Program-made: the position numbers and the translations under genes
Origin: Dipodascopsis uninucleata var. uninucleata
Taxonomy: Eukaryota > Ascomycota > Lipomycetes > Lipomycetales > Lipomycetaceae
Direction of reading: 5' to 3'
Assembly (NCBI GenBank): GCA_030568195.1
Contig: JAJLTO010000009.1
Coordinates: forward strand, 62,001-126,000
DNA length: 64,000 nucleotides
The notes under the pieces: generated by a model
Databases searched by the model: none
What the model was told of the DNA's origin: nothing
What the model saw: only the letters and a program-made list of their open reading frames with translations
Shown: positions 34,872-44,658 of the stretch, piece after piece
Layout of the letters: the number at the start of each line of letters is the position of its first letter
Numbering within the stretch: the stretch's first letter is position 1

Positions 34872-35638
34872 ATGAAACTGACGGTTGACTTGATCAGCAG
34901 CGCTCCTTCGTACATAAATCCTTTGAAGGACCGAGAATTGTTATTGCGAGGTAACTTTTTTTTTATACAAGGGGCAGACTACAGTAGGATGGAAGTCAAT
35001 GAGATCATAATTATTCAAGATCGTTAATCGCTGACTTGTATTCAAATATAGGACATAAAATACCAGTTATTGAGAATCTGGGTGTGACTAAGGTTTGTCC
35101 CAGGATATTATAACGATATCAAACTGTGAAACTAACCAGCGTCGTAGGATCTCAATGATACTATTGATTTCACAGACAATGACATTACGCATTTAAACAA
35201 CATACCAAGACTGCTACGTCTTCAAAGACTACTCTTCTCTCGAAATAGGATTTCATATATATCACCCGCTCTTTCACGATCAGTACCGAATTTGACAACT
35301 CTGGTACTGACAGCTAATGCACTTTCTAAATTTGAAGATCTGGAGGGCCTACGAGGTCTGAAACGATTGGCCTATCTAGTCTTACTAGGTAATCCCATAA
35401 CCAATAGAGAGGTAAGATTTAATAAGTTATATATCCTCATTTATCAGGCTGCTAATGATTTGATTTGTTATGTTTTCAGAATTACCGTCTTAAAATCATA
35501 CACATGTTACCCAGCGTAAGAATTCTCGACTTCGAAAAAGTTAAGCAAAGTGAAAGAGATGCGGCTATAAAATTGTTCGGTACACAGGAAAATGACGATG
35601 ATGATGTTTTTTGTAATGAGGAGAATGATGAAAAATAA
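34872..35638 (+). CDS. LEA1: U2 snRNP A' protein, LEA1 (four exons)
   Basis: Exons 34872-34950, 35052-35092, 35148-35411 and 35480-35638 encode 180 residues. The family opening is clear: LTVDLISSAPSYINPLKDRELLLRGHKIPVIENLG. Leucine-rich repeats follow (DFTDNDITHL, LLFSRNRISYI, LVLTANALSKFEDLEGL, LVLLGNPIT), then the LRRcap segment NYRLKIIHMLPSVRILDFEKV. U2A' pairs with U2B'' and binds U2 snRNA stem-loop IV. Introns are 101, 55 and 68 nt; donors include GTAACT and GTTTGT, weaker than elsewhere. The protein is shorter than usual (about 240). After the TAA the same frame stays open for 25 codons, so the C-terminus may be incompletely modelled. Confidence 0.9.
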
Positions 35639-35915
35639 GCGTTTGGATATCGGACAGATCAATCTCCTTCTATTGACATAGACACATTGTACGATGAGTT
35701 GTACGATAATGGCTGAATGTATTATTAGCAAGTTCAAAAAGGAAAGAATTAAAATTAATTTTACATAAGAACATAGCTTCCCCTGACGCTGATTACATAT
35801 TGATTGCGATAAGCAACAGTTGACTAAAACGGAGCTGTTCTGTTTTAATATATGTTTGAATTTAAAATACAGTAATTTGAGAGAAATATTACTAGGATTA
35901 GAATAATCCGCTATT

Positions 35916-37702
35916 CTAGACTGAAATCGCAGCTCCAATAATAGCTGCGAGAGTAACGACGCTTATCGACTTCAATGGGATTTGTATGTTACTGGCAAAG
36001 TTCTGGTCGTTGGTACTAGCACTGGTAGTTGTTCTGGTATTGGTGCTCGTAGTTGTGCTGGTAGTTGTGCTGGTACTACTAGGAATTAAGATAGATGCTG
36101 TAGATGAGTTACTTGAATCTGAACTGCTATTGGTTGGAGATGGGCTATTGCTGCTGGAAGCCACGGTAATAGACTAGAAATATTCTGTTAGCTGGATTCC
36201 TAGTTTGTTGAATGATATTTTAATACCTTATCTGTGATCTCGTTGCCATCTGTGTCGTAGATAGTATAGCTTGTCTCGTAATTGGTAAGGTCCACTAATT
36301 TACCAATGTTGTTATTCCCGCTCCCGTGGTTAAGCATGTCTGTAGCTGGACAATCAGGGAGATCGAGGCTACTGTTAAAATTAGGGTACATGCTTGTAAT
36401 AAGAGTACTATTGCACTTTGGAGCGGAAGAGCCGCTGAAAGAAGAAGTCTCGAGCCAGCTCGTATAGTTCATGTCTTCATAGGCTCCCTGCAGATAACTG
36501 TAGTCTTGCTTGAGAGTAACAGAACCATTGCTAGCGATCTTAACCAAACCATACTGATTGCTTTCCTCCGAATATTCGTACACAAGACCACCATCAATAA
36601 TTCCTAGCAATCGGTCACTATAGACGCCACCATCAACCTCGTCAAAGGTACGTGGGGTTTTATAATTGCATCCGTACTCAGAAAAGAGAATTGGAATGGA
36701 AGATCCGTTGAAGGCAGTTGCAATAGCTCCATATCCAGATGTCTGGTACTCGTCTCGACCAGAGCACCATTGATACGTGTTGAGACCATAAAAGTCCGAC
36801 CGTGAAATATCGGTAGCATTCTCGCCAGTAGTGCACTGGAGATATTCCCAGCCGGCTACACGGATTTGGTTATCGTCGGCAGCGGAGTATCCTACAGGAA
36901 TAGTTCTATTTGCGTGCTTGGAAATGTAATTTTTGATATCACGCTGAACAGCACGAATGTAAGGAGGAGATACAGATGATGAGACCGCATCATTGAATAC
37001 CTCATTACCTGCAAAGAATCCAAGGATATTTGGATATCCTTTGAAAGCATCAATAATCGAGAAGACGCGTTTCAAGTAGTTCTCATTGTAAGATTCCCAT
37101 GGATCGTTACGATGAATAGATTCTCCAGGCAGAGGACTGTTAACATCCAAAATGACATAGATTCCGACTGCATTGAAGATAGACATGCATTTATCGTGAT
37201 TCAACCAAGGACCTGAAAATATTATTAGTGTCAAAAATTATAACATTTTTGCTAAATTCTCTGCTGTCTACAACGACGCGACCACACTGACTATCCGGGC
37301 CAAATTAACGTATCAGAGTTCTTCATTCCGTATCAATAATAATAATTGCACTTACTAACTGTATATGTCTATATAAAGAAGTAGCACATGTTAGGAACTC
37401 AATTGCAACTGTTGTCTAGAAAATTCGAGGTAATGAGCAAATATATTACTTACGCGAATGGTGTTTACTCCTAGTTTCTGCAGAAGAAAAGCATCTCGCA
37501 GGCAGACATCTTCGTCACTCAAGACATCGCTACTAGCACTATTTGAATATCCAGACGATCCTCCTGGTTGATAATCCACGCCTACGATGACAAATGGATC
37601 GCCATTCGAGTCCACGAACGCATCTTCCTTAACTGAAATCGGTTGAAGAGCTGCCGCAACTGCCAAAATGCAGCCTGCCACTGCTAAACTTTTGAAACGC
37701 AT
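35916..37702 (-). CDS. GH72 beta-1,3-glucanosyltransferase, GAS/GEL family, GPI-anchored (four exons)
   Basis: Exons 37702-37454, 37368-37356, 37212-36227 and 36173-35916 encode 501 residues. A signal peptide (1-19) is followed by the GH72 domain: FVIVGVDYQPGG, TIRTYTVSPWLNHDKCM, acid/base Glu158 in FFAGNEV and nucleophile Glu266 in LFSEYGC. There is no CBM43/X8 cysteine domain, so it belongs to the GH72-minus group. A Ser/Thr-rich stalk and a C-terminal hydrophobic tail (SVVTLAAIIGAAISV) predict GPI anchoring. The enzyme elongates cell-wall beta-1,3-glucan at the surface. Exon 2 is a 13-nt microexon, needed to restore the conserved TIR(V/T)YTV(N/S)P motif. Introns are 85, 143 and 53 nt. Confidence 0.9.
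37356..37368 (-). other. 13-nt microexon of the GAS-type gene
   Basis: The sense sequence ACATATACAGTTA lies between a TATATAG acceptor and a GTAAGTG donor. It encodes Thr-Tyr-Thr-Val plus the first base of Ser, exactly the residues missing from the GH72 core between exons 1 and 3. The upstream intron has a CCTAAC branch site and the downstream one has ACTAAT. Confidence 0.85.
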
Positions 37703-38907
37703 GATTAGGATTTCTGAGCAGATTGTCTATTGAAAGATACTGTCGCGAATATTTGTTATGGATTTCCGATTCTTTGTTCGAACGATACAAGAAGATGAGT
37801 CCAGTAGTAACAAGAGTGAGAGAAAGTATACAATAGATAGTAGAGGTAGTAGAGTAGGCAAGTAATTTATATTAATAGAAACCTTACGCCAAGACAGCTT
37901 GAGAATATAATCTATACTAACAGTAAATCCGCGACTACAAAGAAACTACAGTGAATAATGATTCTCCTTGTTCTTATCCTTGACTTTGCATTTATGATCT
38001 AATATCTATTTGATAACGAGCAAGCAAGCAGCTCCGAATATTAGGGTAAAATAACATTAATTTCGAAATCTTATTAAATATTTAATATACGTCACGCTAA
38101 CTAGACTAATTGTAAAATGCTTCTATACTGAAATCATGCACAAGATCAGACGATGATTGCACTAAGATCACTAAATATTGGGCTCCAGATGCCGTTCGCG
38201 CGAAATGCAATCAGTCTTACTTTGGATACCATCGCATATATCTAGATAGTGCAAATTTGTTAGTCATATTTTGCTTTACTATATTATCGGATTATAAATG
38301 CGTAGTATATATTTGAATATTCAGAGGTATTCATTGGTATTTTGACTGCTTATATCTTCTTTAAGTTAGCCAGAACTTTTGATGTAGTCCGCAAAAAAGT
38401 AAATCCCAGTCCATATACAAATATTCTATTTGGTATTATTTTCTCTAAACGAAGTTTTTAGAGATTTTTGGCTACTAAAGGTCGTTGTATGTATATTAAT
38501 TATACGACTAAACACATGCCATACACAAACACTATTTAGATAAAAATACTTAAACTGAAATGCAATAATATCGATAAACTTGATTAAGCACCATTTAATA
38601 GCAAAATTATTCAATTCAAACATAACTGAGGAAAGACATATAACATTAACATTCAAATTATATATATTACGAACAATTGATAAACTGAAGTACATAACCA
38701 CACTTTCGTGGCTGATCCTATAAAGTAATTTTAGTACAGGTGAGTCGCTGCTGAACTATTTCCGAAGAAATGCAAAGAGCGCGCGCATGATGAAAATATG
38801 ATATAAGAATCAAGTCATTTACTTTGGTATATATCTATGAATACATTCCAAATAGTCATCTCGACGACAAGTATTTGTTATTCTAACTTCCCGATTCGCA
38901 ACCACAA
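37703..38907. other. Interval upstream of the GAS-type gene
   Basis: 1.2 kb of AT-rich DNA with the promoter of the GAS-type gene and the 3' region of the SLC33-like gene. A 91-codon minus-strand frame is Phe/Ile/Asn-rich low-complexity sequence and is not called. Confidence 0.4.
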
Positions 38908-40716
38908 TCAACTTCTGTCCACCCGCCACTTACTGAGAGAGAGAGTCTGAACATACTGGATCTTGTGGCGGATCCATCCAAAAAATAGCAAAGCACCCAA
39001 AGTGACACATATAATATTTGTAATATAATATCCGTCCGATTTTATATCGCAACGTCCACCAACCTTTGTACATTGTTGGCGCTCCGTCTCTTTAGAACAC
39101 GAAAACGGAGTAAACATCTCGATCTGTTCTGATGTCGCCTTATCGGTGTCAAGAACGCAGTCAGCTTTCGTGAAATAATCTACTGCAAATAGTACTAGTA
39201 CTCGTGGCCACTGTCCACCAAGATTGGAAATTGTATTCAAAGTTGTCATATAGGTTCCACCGATTGCAGGGTCAGCAATCTGAGTATGGAATGCGTTGAT
39301 TGAAACAAACTGAACTGTACTCATGAATGATCCTAAGACATGAACCAAGATGATCAAAAAGAGGTAAGATGTTGAAGCCCCAGTACTAGGGAAACATATA
39401 ACAAGCAGCTGTGCAAGAAGCGCCGAACCAAGTCTTCCAACAAATGCCCATAGCCATGGTTTCAGAGGCCTGTTACCTACAGACCACTTGGCCGCATAGT
39501 AACCAAAAATAATCTCGAACGGAAAATCTATTAGAACTGTCACCGCAAGATCTTCTTTCGAGAGCCCTTTTTCAAGAAGCTTCAAATTAGTAACGGCATC
39601 ATTAGCTTGAAATCCAATTTTAGCTACAAGAAGAACCAAAATAAACAATTGAACGTTGGAAAGCTTGACTATCTTCCACATGGACCTATAGACATCCACA
39701 AGGCCATTACGGCTTCCTTTAGATTCTCTGGTCGGTTCTTCCGTCTTGAATACGAGTAGACAGACAGTCATGAAGAGATATGTCCAACCCCAAAATGTAA
39801 GATATGCTCGCATAGACAGTAAGCCATAATCAACAGGTTGAGCTCTGAAATACTTATTTGCGAACTCTGGAGAATTCAGTGCAAGAAACACAGTAAAACT
39901 CAAAAAATAGCCAGTATTAAGCCCAATTGTCTGTGCTGTTGACGCATAGGACAAATTAGGATGTGACAAAAGAGTGAGAGCCCAGCCATCAACTGCCACA
40001 TCCTGGGTCGCACACAGAAGAACAAGAATGAAAAATACAAAGGTAATAAAACCCAAGTTTGTCTCTGCATTTTCTAAAAGTGTATCTATGTTTCTTCCAA
40101 GCCAGAGAAGCATAAATGCACTGACGGTCTGAATTGGAATGATCCAGCTCTTTCTCCGACCAATCTTTCTAGAATAGACAGCATCGACAATAGGACTCCA
40201 CAGCAGTTTCATGCTATAAGGATATGATGCTAGAGAAAATAGGCCAACTTGTCCATAGCTCAATTTGCTCTTCAATAGAAATGGTATGGATCCCATACCG
40301 AGTCCTACTGGGATGCCTTGTAATAAGTAGAGGATGCAGAGAAGGATAAAGTTGCGGAAGTCAGCTGGTGGAAGCTTGAGTAGTGACGAGACTGCGCTGC
40401 CATCTTTTTCAGAATCATGAACCTTCACATCACTGTTTCTCCTCGACTTCTTTAATGGACTTCTCCGATCCAGGTCGTAAGTAGGTAATCGGTTGCTGCT
40501 CGACCTTTGTCGAGGCGGAACAGAAACGTGATGTTGGCCATCAAAGTTGGAAGCTCCCAAGTCTTCGAGCTCATAGAGGCTGTCTTCGTCTTCGTAGTAA
40601 TCACCATCTCTACTTCCAAACATTTTCCCCTTCTTCTTAGTAACTGAGCCAGTCAAGTGTTTTCGAGCTCGAAGAGGAGTCTGTTCTAGCGTTGGGTTAA
40701 TCTTCTCTTTGCTCAT
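38908..40716 (-). CDS. SLC33/ACATN-type acetyl-CoA transporter-like membrane protein
   Basis: A 602-residue single-exon protein. A hydrophilic, basic/acidic N-terminus of about 115 residues precedes about eleven membrane segments of the acetyl-CoA transporter (Acatn, MFS-like) family. Family motifs include YLLQGIPVGLGMGSIPFLL, LWSPIVDAVY followed by GRRKSW, ATQDVAVDGWALTLL, and the late GGTYMTTLNTISNLGGQWP. Animal SLC33A1 carries acetyl-CoA into the ER; yeast YBR220C is the uncharacterised relative. The start is the ATG at 40716; the in-frame TTG seven codons upstream is not used. A cysteine-rich lumenal loop near the C-terminus (CSKETERQQCTKVGGRC) is a family trait. Confidence 0.87.
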   Translation of the reverse strand: MSKEKINPTLEQTPLRARKHLTGSVTKKKGKMFGSRDGDYYEDEDSLYELEDLGASNFDGQHHVSVPPRQRSSSNRLPTYDLDRRSPLKKSRRNSDVKVHDSEKDGSAVSSLLKLPPADFRNFILLCILYLLQGIPVGLGMGSIPFLLKSKLSYGQVGLFSLASYPYSMKLLWSPIVDAVYSRKIGRRKSWIIPIQTVSAFMLLWLGRNIDTLLENAETNLGFITFVFFILVLLCATQDVAVDGWALTLLSHPNLSYASTAQTIGLNTGYFLSFTVFLALNSPEFANKYFRAQPVDYGLLSMRAYLTFWGWTYLFMTVCLLVFKTEEPTRESKGSRNGLVDVYRSMWKIVKLSNVQLFILVLLVAKIGFQANDAVTNLKLLEKGLSKEDLAVTVLIDFPFEIIFGYYAAKWSVGNRPLKPWLWAFVGRLGSALLAQLLVICFPSTGASTSYLFLIILVHVLGSFMSTVQFVSINAFHTQIADPAIGGTYMTTLNTISNLGGQWPRVLVLFAVDYFTKADCVLDTDKATSEQIEMFTPFSCSKETERQQCTKVGGRCDIKSDGYYITNIICVTLGALLFFGWIRHKIQYVQTLSLSKWRVDRS

Positions 40717-41460
40717 TACTGAGCCTGCTGATGACAAAGAGTTCTGCCTGCTTCAAGTAACTGTAGAGCTCAAATTGCTTAGCAATCAACCACCGAAATA
40801 TTTGAATTCGCTTAGAGCACGAGTGCGACAGTTATACCTTGAAATTATATCCTTTCTTAAGTATTGCTGCTGCTCTACTACTACTGATACTATCTTTATA
40901 GATCGTGCATGTGCTACCTTTATTCTGATCTTGATTTCTATGCCCAAGATGACTTAACTCGCTATAACTCTATCAATGTTAAGAGAATAAAATATAGATA
41001 TAATATTGTCTCTATAGACTAGATAAAACTATTAAAATTCAACTAATATGATTTTACGAGAAGCTTGTAGTGTTGAAATACGAAAACTAGAAAATCAGAC
41101 ACACATATCTATCTATATATGTTTCTCGAGAACGCTTGAAAGAGAGGCCTCAACTTTAACTGCCAGGTGGTCTTCGCGTCTGGTCGGTTGATCTTAAAAG
41201 CACAAATGTATACATCAAAGATGTTTGTGGATTAAACGGCTAAATATAGCACTTATGTGGCATTTTTACAAATCTACTATTTGATTATGTTATGTCTTAA
41301 TTTAGATTACTAAAAAGAAAAGTAAACAAAAGTAAGGTGTTCAACTCTACATTCTTTCTTTTTGTCACTCGAAGATCACGGGTGATTAAAGGACTATTAG
41401 CTCATGAGAATCTTTGAATTTTGTTCTGTCTGTAATAGTGTATAAGTAAAGACTCAAAGG
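40717..41460. promoter_or_regulatory. Divergent promoter, SLC33-like gene / CENP-O
   Basis: A 744-bp interval between outward-facing starts. The 82-codon plus-strand frame at its left end overlaps the SLC33-like start antisense and is not called. Confidence 0.4.
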
Positions 41461-42535
41461 ATGGCTTCGTCTGCTCAAAAGTATAGGGTAGATCTTGAAT
41501 CTCTTCATTCAGAAAGTAAGTAGGAAGCATGTGTCATTGGTCCAATGGACATGTATGGTCGATAAATTACAGACAATCTAACTATTCGATAATATGTTTT
41601 ACAGTGATGCTTCTTCAGAGAAGGCGTGCAGAGTTGTCAGCAAAACTTGAAAAGTTGCGAACGGAGAAGACGTTAAATCAACGTCTAAAAGAGTCACAAA
41701 ACCAAAGCATCCTCGATCAGGTAACGAAGAACGATCAGGAACGAGGAAGAGATATTCTTGCTCATATATCATCTAAATATGGTGTCCGAAAGAATATCCA
41801 GACGGAAAATCTCTATCGCATGGCAGGGATTACTGCATTTAAGATCAATGACCCAGCATTCAAGGGTTATGGCGAAGAGCTATTAGGTGTGCGAATCGAG
41901 TACTTCGCTCTGGGTAAGCTTATTCTACCACTTCATATGCTTTCTAATACGATGCTAACGTTCAAGTGTGCTCCTCAAGGGACGTTTGCTTCTCCTCACT
42001 ACCTGATAATTGCTCGTGATGAAAAAACGAACGATTATTTCATATACAAGCATACGATACCATTACACATTCCACTAGAGAAGATATGCAAGCTGTACCT
42101 AAACAAAGACTTAAAGGTGAGACGAGCAGTTCGGATTTTTATAGTAAGTTTTTGAGTGCTCTATTCATGTCACTAACGCGGGATCTATAGTATTTTGTTC
42201 GTGTTGTGAGAAAGCAGTTAATATTAGATCACCAGAAAAGATCTTATCTTTCAAGCTTGCCATACGTTGAGGCGATCGAGGCAGACGATAGTTGTGAACT
42301 TGTCAAACTGGAGTTTGATATACCAAAATATGGTATTAGACATGCTTATGTGTACTGTGATTTAACATCCATTAAGAAGGCCGTAGTTTTAGCCAAGTCT
42401 ATCGACCTAGAAAGTGAGGAAGATGGACAAGGTGAAGAACAGCGAGATAGTAAGCTAGAACAGATAATGCTCGGCAACATAAATCAATTACATGAAAGAT
42501 TTAGCTCTCATCTGAATAGTGTAGCAGTGTCATAA
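41461..42535 (+). CDS. MCM21: Kinetochore protein CENP-O / Mcm21 / Mal2 (three exons)
   Basis: Exons 41461-41515, 41605-42143 and 42191-42535 encode 312 residues. A coiled coil (about 20-70: LLQRRRAELSAKLEKLRTE) precedes the RWD-like CENP-O core, with YRMAGITAFKI, LLGVRIEYF, GKLILPLHML and the strongly family-like HTIPLHIPLEKI. The C-terminal part has YFVRVVRKQL. CENP-O is a component of the COMA/CCAN inner kinetochore complex together with CENP-P, Q and U. Introns are 89 and 47 nt with CTAAC branch sites. The 47-nt one is the shortest in the window. Exon 1 holds only 18 codons, so the ATG at 41461 depends on this splice model. Confidence 0.85.
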
Positions 42536-42690
42536 TTTGCATTGCACTTATATTTTAAATATTATATTTAAATCTGGTTTATGTATTTCAACTATGTACA
42601 AAATGAATATGACTTACAATACAATATATCCCAAATATATCCCGGTCTATTTACAATACAGCCTCCCACAGCGCGAAGCACCTATCGTAC

Positions 42691-43228
42691 TTATCTTTTA
42701 TCATCCCCATAGGATATTCCGGAGAGCATGTCTTCAATTGAGTCTTCGAGCTCTTTGGTTTCCGGATCTATAGTCTTCGCTCGCTCTCGTTCTCTTTGAG
42801 CCCCACCAAAAACGTTTTTCATATAATGGTTAAACTCCACAGGATTATGAATATCCAATACTAGACAAGTTCCAGTTACACCCATTCCAAATATTGAGCA
42901 AGACAGTAGAGTCGAGATAGTAACCGCCTGAATTGCATCACGATACCGATTAAACATAGGGGGACTGTTATTATGCTGGAAAAGAGTTGGAATATCTGAT
43001 AATAGGTATAATTAGTTTGTCTGCACTGCTTTTCGCGTCACAAACTTGTGATCACGTCTTATCCTTTCTCTACTTACATCTTCGACTAAGATATGATCGT
43101 TTAGCTATCATCACGGATAAATATGAAAACGTCGTGGCGAGCAGGAAGTTTTGTACTAGCTTCTTTCTCTCGGGCGTAAGTCGTTCCCGAAAATTAGCAG
43201 CCTTTTCGTTAGTCGCCTCGGCCATCAT
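42691..43228 (-). CDS. AIM11: AIM11-like inner-membrane mitochondrial protein (two exons)
   Basis: Exons 43228-43078 and 42995-42691 encode 151 residues. Two hydrophobic segments (FLLATTFSYLSVMIA and ISTLLSCSIFGMGVTGTCLVLD) flank the AIM11 hallmark RRYIPTLFQHNNSPP, which is created only by joining the exons. The tail (EFNHYMKNVFGG, ELEDSIEDML) also fits. AIM11 is a fungal mitochondrial protein of unknown molecular role whose loss affects mitochondrial genome inheritance. The 82-nt intron has GTAAGT, an ACTAAT branch site and CAG. Two tandem ATGs (43228 and 43225) are possible starts. AIM11 is restricted, as far as I know, to ascomycetes, which supports the lineage call. Confidence 0.83.
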
Positions 43229-43527
43229 TTTTCTCAATATTACTTAGATCTTAAAACAATTAAGGAGAAGAGAATATGATATGGCTATGTTAAATCTATG
43301 TCTATCGTTCTATATCTAATAGCTCTTTAGTGTTGCGGGAAAATGAGGCGATTCTGAGTGAACTAAAAAATAGAATAAAAATTTAGTGGGTAGATGATCC
43401 AAAATATGAATTGGGATCATCTTAAATTTCAGCCATAAAAGGTTCACTAGAATAACTTGGAGAATGTAATACGAGATCTTTATCATCCAATTTTCTTTTA
43501 TCAAGTTAGTTACAGAACTACAAGAAA

Positions 43528-44292
43528 ATGGCAGATCACGAAATGGACGATGGCATTGAAATACCAGTATCTTTGATTGCTCCTATCACTACTAAGACGG
43601 CGGATCATTCGAATTTAGAAACAGAGTCTGACTCAACGGAGACGAGTTCAGCGGATACTGGACGATCTCTCGCGGATGAAAGTATTACTGAAAATGATGA
43701 TAACGACGATAATGCTTATGGAAGCGAACATAGCAATGACGACGAAGATGGATTTGGAGGCTCATACGAGGAAGATAGTGATCAATTATCGAATCGCACA
43801 TTATCAGCAGACATCCTTCGGCTCAAGAGAGAACACTCTCAGCAAGGCTACATTGATGGAATCACGGCTGCTAAGCCGTCATCTGTCCAGCCTGCATTTG
43901 ATGAAGGCTATCCGATGGGTTCAGCATTTGGAATTGTAGTAGGAAAGATACTTGGTTTATTCCAAGGTTTGAAAAGCTATCCATCAGAAAATATATCGCT
44001 TGACAAACTGGTCGATCTTGAGCGACGAGCACGGGCGGATCTTTTAAATATACAAGACATATTTGGAGAGTCTTTTTGGAAGGTAGATGAATCAACCGGT
44101 GATATACAGCCTTCTTGGACAGTACCTGCTGATGAATACGAGGGATCTTCGGATCGATCAGTGTCGAAGTCTCTACCCCAGGAATATATAATGGCTTACC
44201 ATCCCGTCGTTAAGAGATGGTCAAATGTCGTAGAGAGCTTGCTACAGGATATTTCTAAACAAAAGGCTACTACGCCTGCTCCTCCGTTTTGA
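43528..44292 (+). CDS. YAE1: YAE1, cytosolic Fe-S target-complex adaptor
   Basis: A 254-residue single-exon protein. An acidic, disordered N-terminus (1-95) precedes the deca-GX3 motif at about 105-150: HSQQGYIDGI, FDEGYPMGSAFG, VGKILGLFQGL. The C-terminus has YHPVVKRWSNVVESLL, as in Saccharomyces Yae1. Yae1 with Lto1 links the CIA targeting complex to the ABC protein Rli1 so that Rli1 receives its Fe-S clusters. The acidic extension makes it longer than budding-yeast Yae1 (about 140). It diverges from AIM11 over a 299-bp shared promoter. Confidence 0.9.
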   Translation: MADHEMDDGIEIPVSLIAPITTKTADHSNLETESDSTETSSADTGRSLADESITENDDNDDNAYGSEHSNDDEDGFGGSYEEDSDQLSNRTLSADILRLKREHSQQGYIDGITAAKPSSVQPAFDEGYPMGSAFGIVVGKILGLFQGLKSYPSENISLDKLVDLERRARADLLNIQDIFGESFWKVDESTGDIQPSWTVPADEYEGSSDRSVSKSLPQEYIMAYHPVVKRWSNVVESLLQDISKQKATTPAPPF

Positions 44293-44658
44293 ATTATAGG
44301 ATAACATTGCTCTCACGGCTATATGGTGTATAACAGAAGGATATGCATAGAACACTGCATTTCAAAAGGCAAGTTGAACCAAAACTTGCTCAGCATTATT
44401 TGGAACAATTGGATATATACTATTTTTAGATTATAATTGTACATATATGTATTAGCTGAAAAATTCTTGAAGAACATGAACTGGAAATGGCAAATAAACT
44501 GAAGGTAATAAGCCTCTTGAAAATGTAAACCACAGGCAAAAGAATTCTCTCATAAATGGAGTAATAGTAAAATTTAGCTGTATCGAATTTTTTATCAAAA
44601 GAAATGATTCAAAACGTTAAAAACTAAAGGCTAAAAACTAAAGAAGAAATTTACCAAA
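44293..44658. other. Convergent 3' interval, YAE1/TOR
   Basis: 366 bp of AT-rich sequence between converging genes. No gene was seen. Confidence 0.4.
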
